A stretch of 43,692 nt of DNA from DATDEW01 sp046590205 (GTDB lineage Bacteria; Bacteroidota; Ignavibacteria; Palsa-1295): NCBI GenBank assembly GCA_046590205.1, contig JBKJTT010000004.1:1-43692 (forward strand), given 5' to 3'. Below are positions 16,791 to 24,416 of the stretch, in pieces. Numbering within the stretch: the first letter of the stretch is position 1; each line of letters begins with the position of its first letter. The notes under the pieces are model-generated. The model worked only from the letters and a program-made list of their open reading frames with translations, searched no databases and was not told where the DNA came from. A program made the position numbers and the translations under genes.

Positions 16791-17459
16791 TTACTCTATT
16801 TCTTCTTCTTCGTCTTTATGAGAACCAATCTTTTCTTCGATCCCAAGCTCATGAAGCAGTCGTGTCCTGACGATCTTCCGTGCTCTAAATAAGCGCACCT
16901 TCACATTTGCATGGGTCAGACCAAGCACTTCTGCACATTGATCCATATTCATATTCTCGAACTCGCTCAAGATATACACTTCTTTGAATATGAGCGGCAG
17001 TGTGTCAACGACCTCACGTAGCATCCCCATAACTTCTTCGGCACTATGGTTGTCAGTCAGCGGCTCGCTCGGGCTGATCGCAAATTGCTCTGATGAAGTT
17101 GCATGTTCGGTCATTTCATCGAGCGAAGAAAAATAATGCGGGCGACGAAGAAGACTTACTGCAAAATTATGTGCGATACGATATACCCAGCCGGAGAACG
17201 AACCTTTGCCGCGTGATTCGAAATTACCTCGTTCATGATATATCTTGATAAATGTATCTTGAAAAATATCATCGATAAGCAAACGATCTTGACCCGAACC
17301 AAGAAGCATTTTCAAGTAAGCATACAATTTATCGGAGTACCGAAAATACAGAAGCGTATAAGCAGAGTCATCACCGGCGGAAAACGCCTGCCACAAGTCC
17401 TCATCGGTGAGACCTCCACCTGTCTTCCGACGCTCCAATTTCGAGTTAAGTACCGACAT
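16791..17459 (-). CDS. ECF-type RNA polymerase sigma factor
   Basis: A group 4 sigma-70 of 222 residues. Region 2 is seen at about 25-100 (SDKLYAYLKMLLG, IDDIFQDTFIKIYHERGNF, GWVYRIAHNFAVSLLRR) and region 4 at about 150-210 (VDTLPLIFKEVYILSEFENM, CAEVLGLTHANVKVRLFRAR). There is an extra acidic C-terminal tail. Its stop is 27 bp before the anti-sigma gene, so the two form an operon. An AAC-N16-CGT sequence sits at 17484-17505 on this strand just upstream of the start, the shape of an ECF autoregulatory promoter. Confidence 0.95.
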   Translation of the reverse strand: MSVLNSKLERRKTGGGLTDEDLWQAFSAGDDSAYTLLYFRYSDKLYAYLKMLLGSGQDRLLIDDIFQDTFIKIYHERGNFESRGKGSFSGWVYRIAHNFAVSLLRRPHYFSSLDEMTEHATSSEQFAISPSEPLTDNHSAEEVMGMLREVVDTLPLIFKEVYILSEFENMNMDQCAEVLGLTHANVKVRLFRARKIVRTRLLHELGIEEKIGSHKDEEEEIE

Positions 17460-17483
17460 CAGATACGCTTATATATAAAGAAA

Positions 17484-17507
17484 ACGCCTGGGATATACCA
17501 AAGTTAC
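17484..17507 (-). promoter_or_regulatory. Candidate ECF-type promoter of the sigma/anti-sigma operon
   Basis: On the minus strand GTAAC is followed after 16 bases by CGTTTT, ending about 25 bases before the sigma-factor ATG. Many ECF sigma factors recognise an AAC-containing -35 and a CGT-containing -10 with 16-17 bp spacing and drive their own gene. The match is short, so it is only a candidate. Confidence 0.3.
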
Positions 17508-17596
17508 AAAAGAATGACAAATATTATAGTAGTAGATATTGGTGCATCGGAAGTACGACATTAGAACGAATGTCTATCTCTATTAATAACAATAGT

Positions 17597-19660
17597 TTAT
17601 GGCAATTTACCGCTGTGTTCTGAAGTGATTATCCCTACAGCCGGCTGCATGAATTTTTCGGATTCTACGCATAATAATTCAATACCGACACCTTTAAAAC
17701 TCAATTGATATTTGAACGATTGCCATCCTTGATCTTGGTGTACGCCATCAACCTCGTTCTCATGCGGCGGGACATGGTGAGCGTATAGCGGGCTTCGAGC
17801 TGCGATGAAGGACAGATGTTTCTCGTCGCAGCTAAAACTTTGTTTGGAATCAGTAATAATGCTAAGCTCCCCTGCCGATGCCCATGAAACAACAGGGTAC
17901 TCTTTCCCGTCGGCAGGTCTCTCAATCCATGAATTTGGTATTTGGGTTACGAACGTCAGATTCTTCGATTGATGAGCAAAGCGAATCTTAACCATCTTCC
18001 GCTTTTCCTGCCAATTTAGTTGTGTACGGACTTCAACAAAGTCTGCTCCATGATATTGGATAATATCTTCTATTAGCTCTGATGAACCATAGCGGCTTGT
18101 CACCCTCACTCGGCTTCTTACGGAGCCGGACTCTATCACGCGAACGTCTTCAATCGCAAACTCACCGACAATAGTATCATACCTTTCTACCCCATGTCCC
18201 CATGTATCGGAAGTATCATCGTAAATGACAGCGTGTGGATTTCTGAATCGCTCAATTATTTGCTCATCAATTGTAACAGCTTTAGAAGTCTTTGTTGTGC
18301 TGTGATTTCGTTTGATTGCAAATTTCTTCCACCCGAAAGAAGGTAACATAAGCAATACAACAAAGCCGACTCTATCGCCGCCAATCTTGCCTGATGCTTC
18401 GATGCGCAGGGTTTGGATTTCGTTGCCATCATCGTTAATCAGCACAACTGTATCAAGCGGAATGCCCTTCTCACTTGCATCGGGATGCCAGAGTTCAAAT
18501 TCTATCGGGGCGGTGTACTCGTATGAATGTGGATTAAATACGACCAACGTTTCAACACTTCCTGTCGTATCGATCTTATTTACAATGGAATAAAGTGCAA
18601 GCCGTTCTTCCTCTTTTGCACTGGCTATTGTCGAGTGATAGAGTTCTATTGCATCGTCACAAGCTTCTTTGATCGAAACTCCGCCAAGAGTATCATGGAA
18701 TTGATTGAGCAAGACATTTTTCCACGCTTTATCTAATGCACTTTGATTTGCCTGATACGCACCGTGAGAGTTTGCAAGTTTGCAAAATTTCTCAGCTCGC
18801 AGCAGTGCATTCTCTGCTTCTCGGTTGAGCTTTTTTAGTTCGGAGTGTGCGCTATAACATCCAATGGCGTGGTGCTGGATATCAAGCTCTATTTCAGGAA
18901 TATCTGTTTGCTTCTCAAGTTCTTTGAAGTATGAGAGGACGGAGCTGAACTGTATATCAGCTCTGGTTGATTGTAATTCTTGTATCTGTACAATCTGTTC
19001 TTTCGTTGGTCCTCCACCGTGATTACCGACGCCATAGAAGAGCATCCACGGTGTGTTCGAATTGTAGAACGATGATGACTCCAGCAGAGCAACTTTCTCC
19101 TTTACCGAATGCTGAAAGTTTGAGTAGTGATATGGAATGCGGTATACAAGGACTTTCTCGCCTGTTTTTGCCTTCCAATAAAAGTATGGTTTATCTAAGT
19201 GTAGTTCATCTTCACCCGGACGCATGAAGACGTAATACTTAATGCCTGTTTGTGCTAATAACTGCGGAAGGTTGGCATTGTGCCCAAATGAATCAATGCA
19301 GAAACCAACATCACACATTTTACCAAACCTTGAAAGAAAATACTCCTGTGCATTCTTTCCTTGACGCAAGAAGCTCTCAACCGATGGTAAATTGCAATCC
19401 GGTTCTATCCACCAGCCACCGACGATTTCCCATCTTCCTTCTTGCACTCTTTTGCGAATCCGCTCGAAGAGTTCTTTATCAGTCTTCTCGACGAACTCAT
19501 AGAGCGCCGCACTTGAAGCGGAGAAAATAAATTCTTCTGTCTCATCCATTCGCTCAAGCGCAGAGCGGCATGTGCTTGCGAAGGATTCAAAGCCCTCTCC
19601 AAGCCGCCACATCCAAGCGGGGTCAACGTGCGCATTACCGATGAAATGAATACCACTCAT
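17597..19660 (-). CDS. Glycoside hydrolase family 38 alpha-mannosidase
   Basis: Cytoplasmic alpha-mannosidase-type enzyme of 687 residues with no signal peptide. The N-terminal catalytic domain starts with FIGNAHVDPAWMWRL (zinc ligands His11 and Asp13). The nucleophile is Asp123 in CIDSFGHNANLPQLL, and GGWWIEPDCN (81-90) is another family motif. HHAIGCYSAHSELKKLNREAE is the helical middle domain motif, with NQFHDTLGGVSI as a further zinc-site region. A C-terminal beta-sandwich follows. Substrate could be free manno-oligosaccharides, mannosylglycerate or another alpha-mannoside; the sequence does not decide. It overlaps the PfkB kinase gene by 4 bp, so the released sugar may be phosphorylated by that enzyme. 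Confidence 0.93.
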   Translation of the reverse strand: MSGIHFIGNAHVDPAWMWRLGEGFESFASTCRSALERMDETEEFIFSASSAALYEFVEKTDKELFERIRKRVQEGRWEIVGGWWIEPDCNLPSVESFLRQGKNAQEYFLSRFGKMCDVGFCIDSFGHNANLPQLLAQTGIKYYVFMRPGEDELHLDKPYFYWKAKTGEKVLVYRIPYHYSNFQHSVKEKVALLESSSFYNSNTPWMLFYGVGNHGGGPTKEQIVQIQELQSTRADIQFSSVLSYFKELEKQTDIPEIELDIQHHAIGCYSAHSELKKLNREAENALLRAEKFCKLANSHGAYQANQSALDKAWKNVLLNQFHDTLGGVSIKEACDDAIELYHSTIASAKEEERLALYSIVNKIDTTGSVETLVVFNPHSYEYTAPIEFELWHPDASEKGIPLDTVVLINDDGNEIQTLRIEASGKIGGDRVGFVVLLMLPSFGWKKFAIKRNHSTTKTSKAVTIDEQIIERFRNPHAVIYDDTSDTWGHGVERYDTIVGEFAIEDVRVIESGSVRSRVRVTSRYGSSELIEDIIQYHGADFVEVRTQLNWQEKRKMVKIRFAHQSKNLTFVTQIPNSWIERPADGKEYPVVSWASAGELSIITDSKQSFSCDEKHLSFIAARSPLYAHHVPPHENEVDGVHQDQGWQSFKYQLSFKGVGIELLCVESEKFMQPAVGIITSEHSGKLP

Positions 19661-20580
19661 AGTGTGCCGTAATGTTTCTCTACTTTGCTACGTGAATAGT
19701 TCTTTGCCATCCCGCCTCTACCCGTCAGTGCGACTGCCGCAGAAGCATTGCCGAGACGTATTGCATCTTCTGTTGTATAGTTATTCAAGAGTCCATAGAT
19801 ATAACCTGCGTTAAAGGCGTCACCTGCGCCAACAGAATCAACGATGCTCGTTGGTTTGATTGTCGGTACTTCACCTTCGACATCATCAAAGATATACTTT
19901 ACAGAGTTCGCTTCATCGCGATAAATGACCTTAGTATATCCTAAGCTGCTATAATGTCTTATTGGGTCTGTATCAGGGAATAAGAATGCATGGTCACCAG
20001 ATGAGACGGAAAGGATATCGGCATACTCTGATAATGTATATACCCATTCTCTCGCATCATCTACATTCTCCCATAATGAGCGACGGATATTTGTATCAAT
20101 ATAGATCATCGACTTCCCTCTTACTTCTTTCAGAATTGGTAAGATATATTCCGCCTTTTTCAGTACAGCCAACGGGATGAACGATGTCAATATTACTCTT
20201 GCTTGCAAAACATTCTCTATTATCAGCCCTGTGCTATTCTCCTTGAGTGTTTGCGTTGCGGCTGAATGTCTGCGCCAAAACGAAAACAGAGGTCTGCCGT
20301 TCTCATCTTTATCTACCGTATAGAGACCATTGACTCTGTCCGGAAGAATTTTACAATTTGATACATCTATGTTCTCTTCACTTGATAGCTTAATGAGGGC
20401 CTCAGTAAACTGATCGCCCCCAAAGCACGATAAGAACTTCCCCTTCAGCCCAAGCCGTGAGCCGTAAAAGAGCGTGTTATAAGCATCACCTGCGAATGAC
20501 TGGATATACCTATCCCCTTCCTCACGAGTAAACTCAACGAGGCATTCGCCGATGCTTATGATGTCGAATTGTTTTGACAT
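19657..20580 (-). CDS. PfkB-family carbohydrate kinase
   Basis: Ribokinase-like sugar kinase of 307 residues. It has the N-terminal substrate-binding region (GECLVEFTRE, SFAGDAYNTLFYGSRLG) and the C-terminal PfkB signature DSVGAGDAFNAGYIYG, with GAGDAF at 251-256 and catalytic Asp254. The closest feel is 2-dehydro-3-deoxygluconokinase or fructokinase, but substrate is not fixed by sequence alone. Translation is coupled to the downstream GH38 gene (4-bp overlap), suggesting a two-gene sugar-use operon. A terminator for metK stands just upstream, so this pair has its own promoter or depends on read-through. Confidence 0.9.
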   Translation of the reverse strand: MSKQFDIISIGECLVEFTREEGDRYIQSFAGDAYNTLFYGSRLGLKGKFLSCFGGDQFTEALIKLSSEENIDVSNCKILPDRVNGLYTVDKDENGRPLFSFWRRHSAATQTLKENSTGLIIENVLQARVILTSFIPLAVLKKAEYILPILKEVRGKSMIYIDTNIRRSLWENVDDAREWVYTLSEYADILSVSSGDHAFLFPDTDPIRHYSSLGYTKVIYRDEANSVKYIFDDVEGEVPTIKPTSIVDSVGAGDAFNAGYIYGLLNNYTTEDAIRLGNASAAVALTGRGGMAKNYSRSKVEKHYGTL

Positions 20581-20590
20581 AGTCTATAAA

Positions 20591-20620
20591 AAAAAGCCCG
20601 TAGTATAACTACGAGCTTTC
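20591..20620 (-). terminator. Intrinsic terminator of metK
   Basis: A 12-bp stem (20593-20604 with 20608-20619) around a 3-nt loop. The single C/A mismatch on the plus strand becomes a G-U pair in the minus-strand RNA, where the stem is followed by a run of eight U. It lies 22 bp past the metK stop. Confidence 0.85.
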
Positions 20621-20641
20621 AAATAAGAATTCATGTTCAGC

Positions 20642-21796
20642 TTATGCAGCTACCATATATTTCTCGGCGGCTTGCTTGAACTGGTCAACGAGGTCGAGCT
20701 TTTCCCAGCTGAACTCATCGCGTCCGAAGTGACCGTATGCCGCTGTTGCCTGATAGATTGGGCGGCGAAGATCGAGACGCGCGATAATGCCCTTTGGCGT
20801 AAGATCAACATTGTTCATGACTATCTCGGAAAGTTCATCATCACCTATCGTGCCAGTGCCATGCGTCGTAACGTTTATCGAGACGGGCTGTGCAACGCCG
20901 ATAGCGTATGCCACCTGAACGGTACACTCATCTGCTAATCCAGCCGCTACGATGTTCTTCGCAACGTGGCGCGCTGCGTAAGCCGCCGAGCGGTCAACCT
21001 TCGACGGGTCTTTGCCCGAGAATGCTCCTCCGCCGTGCGGTGCTCTGCCACCGTAGGTATCAACGATGATCTTACGTCCTGTAAGACCAGTATCACCGTG
21101 CGGTCCACCAATCTCGAAGTTGCCGGTCGGATTTACGTGGAGAATGATATCATCGTTCAAAAGGTGTGCTGGTATTGCGCGAGGAAGCAGATGTTTCTTA
21201 ACATCAGCTTTGATGGTATCCATGGAAACACCCGGGTCATGCTGTGTCGAGACAACAATAGTATGAATGCGCTTTATCTCGCGTCCTTCATACTCGATCG
21301 TAACCTGAGACTTTGCATCAGGACGGAGATACGGCATCAAGTTCGTCTCATTGCGGCGAATGTTCGCAAGCTCTTGAACAAGTTTATGCGAGAAGACAAG
21401 CGTTGCCGGCATATACTCCGGTGTCTCGTTCGATGCATAGCCAAACATCATACCCTGATCGCCTGCGCCGCCTGTATCAACACCGCGTGATATATCAGGT
21501 GACTGCGAATGAATAGCATTGAGCACGCCGCATGAATTACCATCGAACATATACTCTGCTTTGGTATAACCGATACGGTTAATCACAGAGCGAGCAATTT
21601 GTTGAAGATCAATATATGCTTTTGTCGTAACTTCACCACCGATAACAGCAAGTCCTGTCGTAACGAAGGTCTCACATGCAACGCGGGAGTTTGGGTCTTG
21701 CGTAAGCAATGCATCGAGCACTGCATCGGATATTTGATCTGCTACTTTATCGGGATGTCCTTCAGATACGGACTCTGATGTAAAAAGATATGACAT
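20642..21796 (-). CDS. metK: S-adenosylmethionine synthetase
   Basis: Makes S-adenosylmethionine from methionine and ATP. Diagnostic motifs are SEGHPDKVADQISDAVLD (GHPDK at 13-17), GAGDQGMMFGY (110-120) and the P-loop-like GGGAFSGKDP (255-264) followed by KVDRSAAYAARHVAKNI. The length of 384 residues is typical. It is 21 bp downstream of the sugar-nucleotide transferase gene and has its own terminator at 20591-20620. I see no SAM riboswitch in the short upstream gap. Confidence 0.98.
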   Translation of the reverse strand: MSYLFTSESVSEGHPDKVADQISDAVLDALLTQDPNSRVACETFVTTGLAVIGGEVTTKAYIDLQQIARSVINRIGYTKAEYMFDGNSCGVLNAIHSQSPDISRGVDTGGAGDQGMMFGYASNETPEYMPATLVFSHKLVQELANIRRNETNLMPYLRPDAKSQVTIEYEGREIKRIHTIVVSTQHDPGVSMDTIKADVKKHLLPRAIPAHLLNDDIILHVNPTGNFEIGGPHGDTGLTGRKIIVDTYGGRAPHGGGAFSGKDPSKVDRSAAYAARHVAKNIVAAGLADECTVQVAYAIGVAQPVSINVTTHGTGTIGDDELSEIVMNNVDLTPKGIIARLDLRRPIYQATAAYGHFGRDEFSWEKLDLVDQFKQAAEKYMVAA

Positions 21797-21817
21797 GTAT
21801 TGTTGGTTACGAATTAC

Positions 21818-22801
21818 TTAATGAAAATCTATCTCCGAAGAGTCACCGGCATTTACGCGCTTAAAGTTACCACGAACATTACCGTTATTGCCGACAATTG
21901 AATTGTCTAAGAGAACAGAATTTGCAAAAGATTCGTCGCCAATAATACTATTTCGGATTATTGAATCTGCGACGGTCGCTCCGGCTCCGATGGTTGCGTA
22001 CGGACCGATGATAGAATTTGTTATCTGGGCATCAGGTGCTATGAAGACAGGCGGAATCACAACTACACCGCGTATCTCACGACTGGTCGTCTTCTGGTCA
22101 AGCAAGTGTCTATTCGTTGAGAGAAGTGTTTCTGGCTTACCACAATCGTACCAACCGTCAACAGTGAAGGTCGAGAACTTCTCGCCTTTATCTATCATTG
22201 CTTGGAGTGCATCGGTTAATTGATACTCCCCTTTCGTGCGGCGGTCGTTGGTGATGTTATCATCAAGACATGCAAGAAGAAGTTCGGGATTCTTGATAAA
22301 GTACAGACCGACGACAGCAAGGTTCGATGTCGGATTCTCCGGCTTCTCGATAAGCTTTGTGATAAGTCCTGCCGTTACTTCCGCAACGCCGAAACGACGC
22401 GGATCGTCAACATACTTCACGCCAAGCGAGCTGACCTGTGAGTTTATAACAGGAGCAAGATCAACATCGTAGATAGTATCGCCTAAGATGATCAGTAGCG
22501 GCTCGCCTTTTTTGGGGAAAGATTTCCGTGCCGTCCAGATAGAGTGCCCAAGACCGAGCAGTTCATCTTGCGTAACAAAATCGACGGTAAGATTTTTGTG
22601 ATGAGTCCTGACATACTCCTCGACAAGCCCGCCCATATACCCGACAACGATCGTTGCACTCGTGACGCCGTCATGAGAGATACGGTCGAGGATATGACCT
22701 AAAATGGGCTTTCCGGCAACGTTCAAAAGAACTTTAGGAAGCGAATACGTATGTGGTCGCAAACGCGACCCGACTCCGGCTACTGGTATAATTGCATGCA
22801 T
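21818..22801 (-). CDS. Sugar-1-phosphate nucleotidyltransferase with left-handed beta-helix tail
   Basis: A 327-residue nucleotidyltransferase. The N-terminal Rossmann-like domain has the activated-phosphate motif AGVGSRLRPHTYSLPK (8-23) and metal/nucleotide motifs ILGDTIYDVD and KGEYQLTDALQ. The C-terminus has hexapeptide-like repeats (GPYATIGAGATVADSIIRNS, GDESFANSVLLDNSIVGNNG) of a left-handed beta-helix. It is most like glucose-1-phosphate thymidylyl- or uridylyltransferases; the exact sugar and nucleotide are not certain. It would feed envelope polysaccharide synthesis. It is divergent from the beta-propeller lipoprotein gene across a 93-bp gap. Confidence 0.88.
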   Translation of the reverse strand: MHAIIPVAGVGSRLRPHTYSLPKVLLNVAGKPILGHILDRISHDGVTSATIVVGYMGGLVEEYVRTHHKNLTVDFVTQDELLGLGHSIWTARKSFPKKGEPLLIILGDTIYDVDLAPVINSQVSSLGVKYVDDPRRFGVAEVTAGLITKLIEKPENPTSNLAVVGLYFIKNPELLLACLDDNITNDRRTKGEYQLTDALQAMIDKGEKFSTFTVDGWYDCGKPETLLSTNRHLLDQKTTSREIRGVVVIPPVFIAPDAQITNSIIGPYATIGAGATVADSIIRNSIIGDESFANSVLLDNSIVGNNGNVRGNFKRVNAGDSSEIDFH

Positions 22802-22894
22802 ATTTTACAAAAATACGGCTTTTTGGTTCATCATACGTGAATCGTGGTTCGTCTAAAGTAAAACAATTCTCTTCGGTGTGTGTTAACAATAGTA

Positions 22895-23890
22895 ATGACA
22901 AAACATCTATACCTTTTACTCCTACTCGCGGCTGTAGTTTCCTCTTGCAGCGAGATTACTCCGCTCAATCAGTTTCAGGATATTGCCGAAGTCCAGTGGA
23001 AGCCGGATGGAAGCGGGATGCTCTCCTTGCTCGAACGGGCAAACGGCGATAACGGCGGCACACTCAACGGAGCATATTCACTCTATGAACTTGGCGGCGA
23101 CGGCTCGCTCGGCTCCGAGTACGAGACAGGGACAACAGCTATTCAGGGTTTCTCGTATGCTATCTTCATGAACGATAATGGTACAAAAGCGATCACGCAA
23201 ATGGGAGCGTATGATGTCTATGAGATAGATATTCCGGCTAAGAAAGCAACCAAGCGCATTGACGACCTCTATCTTATTGCTGCATCAAGGGACGGGCGTT
23301 TTGTCGTCGGTACATTTTCACCGCCGCGCCAGCCCATCAAGACCGTTACTCTCTTTGATATTTCAACGAGTACTCCGCGAAAGATTACTCAATTCGATGT
23401 ATCAGGGGTCAACACGAATCGCGGCATTTGGCTTGACGATAGCACGTTCGCTATTGCTGTGGCTGACTCCATCGGGAATCATATTAATGTCTATGATACA
23501 GCAGGAGTACTTCTTCAAACGATTGCAAACGCTAACATCTCAAACCATAATATCCACTTTGATAGTGACTCCAAGAATCTCTACTTCCGAAATAATGATG
23601 GGAATGTAATAAAGCAGAACATTGTATCGGGGGCGCGAGCGACTATCGTTACAAAAAATACTGTACAGAACTTTGATGTGACCAAAGATGAAACTGTCAT
23701 CGTGTATTCTATCTTAGAAACAAACACAGGTGTCCTCTATAAACACAGCGTAACTTCCGGCGCTGATACCAAGCTTGCCGATGATGTCCTTGCCGGGGCG
23801 TATCTATCGCCGATCGAAGATAAGATCGCTTATACTCGTCTGATAGAAATAAATCAGCAAGGTGTGAAGGTGATAGGATTTTCAAAATAA
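22895..23890 (+). CDS. Beta-propeller-like lipoprotein
   Basis: A lipoprotein of about 331 residues. The ATG at 22895 gives the signal HLYLLLLLAAVVSSC with a good lipobox; a GTG 15 bases upstream (22880) is also possible. The mature part repeats the pattern of WD40/TolB-like propeller blades: QDIAEVQWKPDGSGMLSLLE, LIAASRDGRFVVGTFSPP, RGIWLDDSTFAIAVAD, NIHFDSDSKNLYFRNND, NFDVTKDETVIVYSIL and AGAYLSPIEDKIAYTRL. No catalytic residues are evident. It is alone on the plus strand and ends at a shared bidirectional terminator. Confidence 0.8.
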   Translation: MTKHLYLLLLLAAVVSSCSEITPLNQFQDIAEVQWKPDGSGMLSLLERANGDNGGTLNGAYSLYELGGDGSLGSEYETGTTAIQGFSYAIFMNDNGTKAITQMGAYDVYEIDIPAKKATKRIDDLYLIAASRDGRFVVGTFSPPRQPIKTVTLFDISTSTPRKITQFDVSGVNTNRGIWLDDSTFAIAVADSIGNHINVYDTAGVLLQTIANANISNHNIHFDSDSKNLYFRNNDGNVIKQNIVSGARATIVTKNTVQNFDVTKDETVIVYSILETNTGVLYKHSVTSGADTKLADDVLAGAYLSPIEDKIAYTRLIEINQQGVKVIGFSK

Positions 23891-23892
23891 CA

Positions 23893-23923
23893 TAAAAAAA
23901 AGGCAGTCGTAGTGGACTGCCTT
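23893..23923. terminator. Bidirectional intrinsic terminator between convergent genes
   Basis: Perfect 9-bp stem AAGGCAGTC / GACTGCCTT (23900-23908 and 23915-23923) with a 6-nt loop. An A-tract precedes it, giving a strong U-tract for the minus-strand transcript; the plus-strand side has a weaker T-tract. It lies 2 bp past the plus-strand gene stop. Confidence 0.85.
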
Positions 23924-23947
23924 CTTATCAAAACCACGAAAAATAGT

Positions 23948-24256
23948 TTACAACTTAGCTTGAGTTGTTGCTGTCTTCGTTGCACCTTCTGTCATCTTAG
24001 CGCCTTTTTTGGTTGCGCATTTTGTTTCGCAATCAGCTTTCGCTTTTGCTGACTTTGCTGTTGTAGCGCATGCTGCCTTATCAGCAGGGCTACAATCTTT
24101 CTTTGCGACAGGTGCTGTTACCGCTACTGCTGAAGTAGTAGCAACTGATGCCTTATCTGCTTTTGTCGTCTTCGCTTTTGCGTGACCGTCGCAAGCGTTC
24201 GCTGCGCCAGCGCCCAAGAAAAGACTCATGACTGCGAGTAAAAGTACTTTTTTCAT
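23948..24256 (-). CDS. Small exported Ala/Lys-rich protein with five cysteines
   Basis: A 102-residue protein with a signal peptide (KKVLLLAVMSLFLGAGAANA) cleaved at an AxA site just before Cys22. The mature part is a low-complexity sequence rich in Ala, Lys and Thr, with Cys at 22, 55, 63, 76 and 80 and a single His at 25. Spacings CX7C and CX3C suggest disulfides or metal contact, but no family is recognised. Base composition follows its neighbours. It has its own terminator, so it is a real monocistronic gene, probably well expressed. Its function is unknown. Confidence 0.75.
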   Translation of the reverse strand: MKKVLLLAVMSLFLGAGAANACDGHAKAKTTKADKASVATTSAVAVTAPVAKKDCSPADKAACATTAKSAKAKADCETKCATKKGAKMTEGATKTATTQAKL

Positions 24257-24371
24257 ACGTATATAACTGGTTAATTAACTACAAAACTGTTAGGGGTAAC
24301 TAACTAACGGCATAAATCCCCTAAATGTTTCACTTGAAAACTGCTTTTCTATCCCTTTCTCTTCCCCATCT

Positions 24372-24406
24372 CCCTCTCCTTAATAAGGAGAGGGTCGGGG
24401 TGAGGT
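24372..24406. repeat. Short palindromic repeat
   Basis: CCCTCTCCTTA and TAAGGAGAGGG (24372-24382 and 24384-24394) form a perfect 11-bp inverted repeat around one base. It is followed by a GTCGGGGTGAGG tail that resembles the CCCCATCTCCC sequence just upstream. It sits 11 bp beyond the stop of the T9SS cargo gene, where it may also act as a 3'-end hairpin, although it lacks a T-tract. Confidence 0.7.
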
Positions 24407-24416
24407 TATTAAATAT

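Noticed and set aside
17557..17574. A 6-bp hairpin (GACATT/AATGTC) as a terminator after the GH38 gene
   Set aside because: The stem is short and AT-rich with no U-tract on either strand.
20966..21490. A 174-codon plus-strand frame inside metK
   Set aside because: Antisense to a highly conserved gene; composition is Arg- and Cys-rich without pattern.
21797..21817. A possible SAM riboswitch in front of metK
   Set aside because: Only about 21 bp separate metK from the upstream gene, too short for any known SAM riboswitch.
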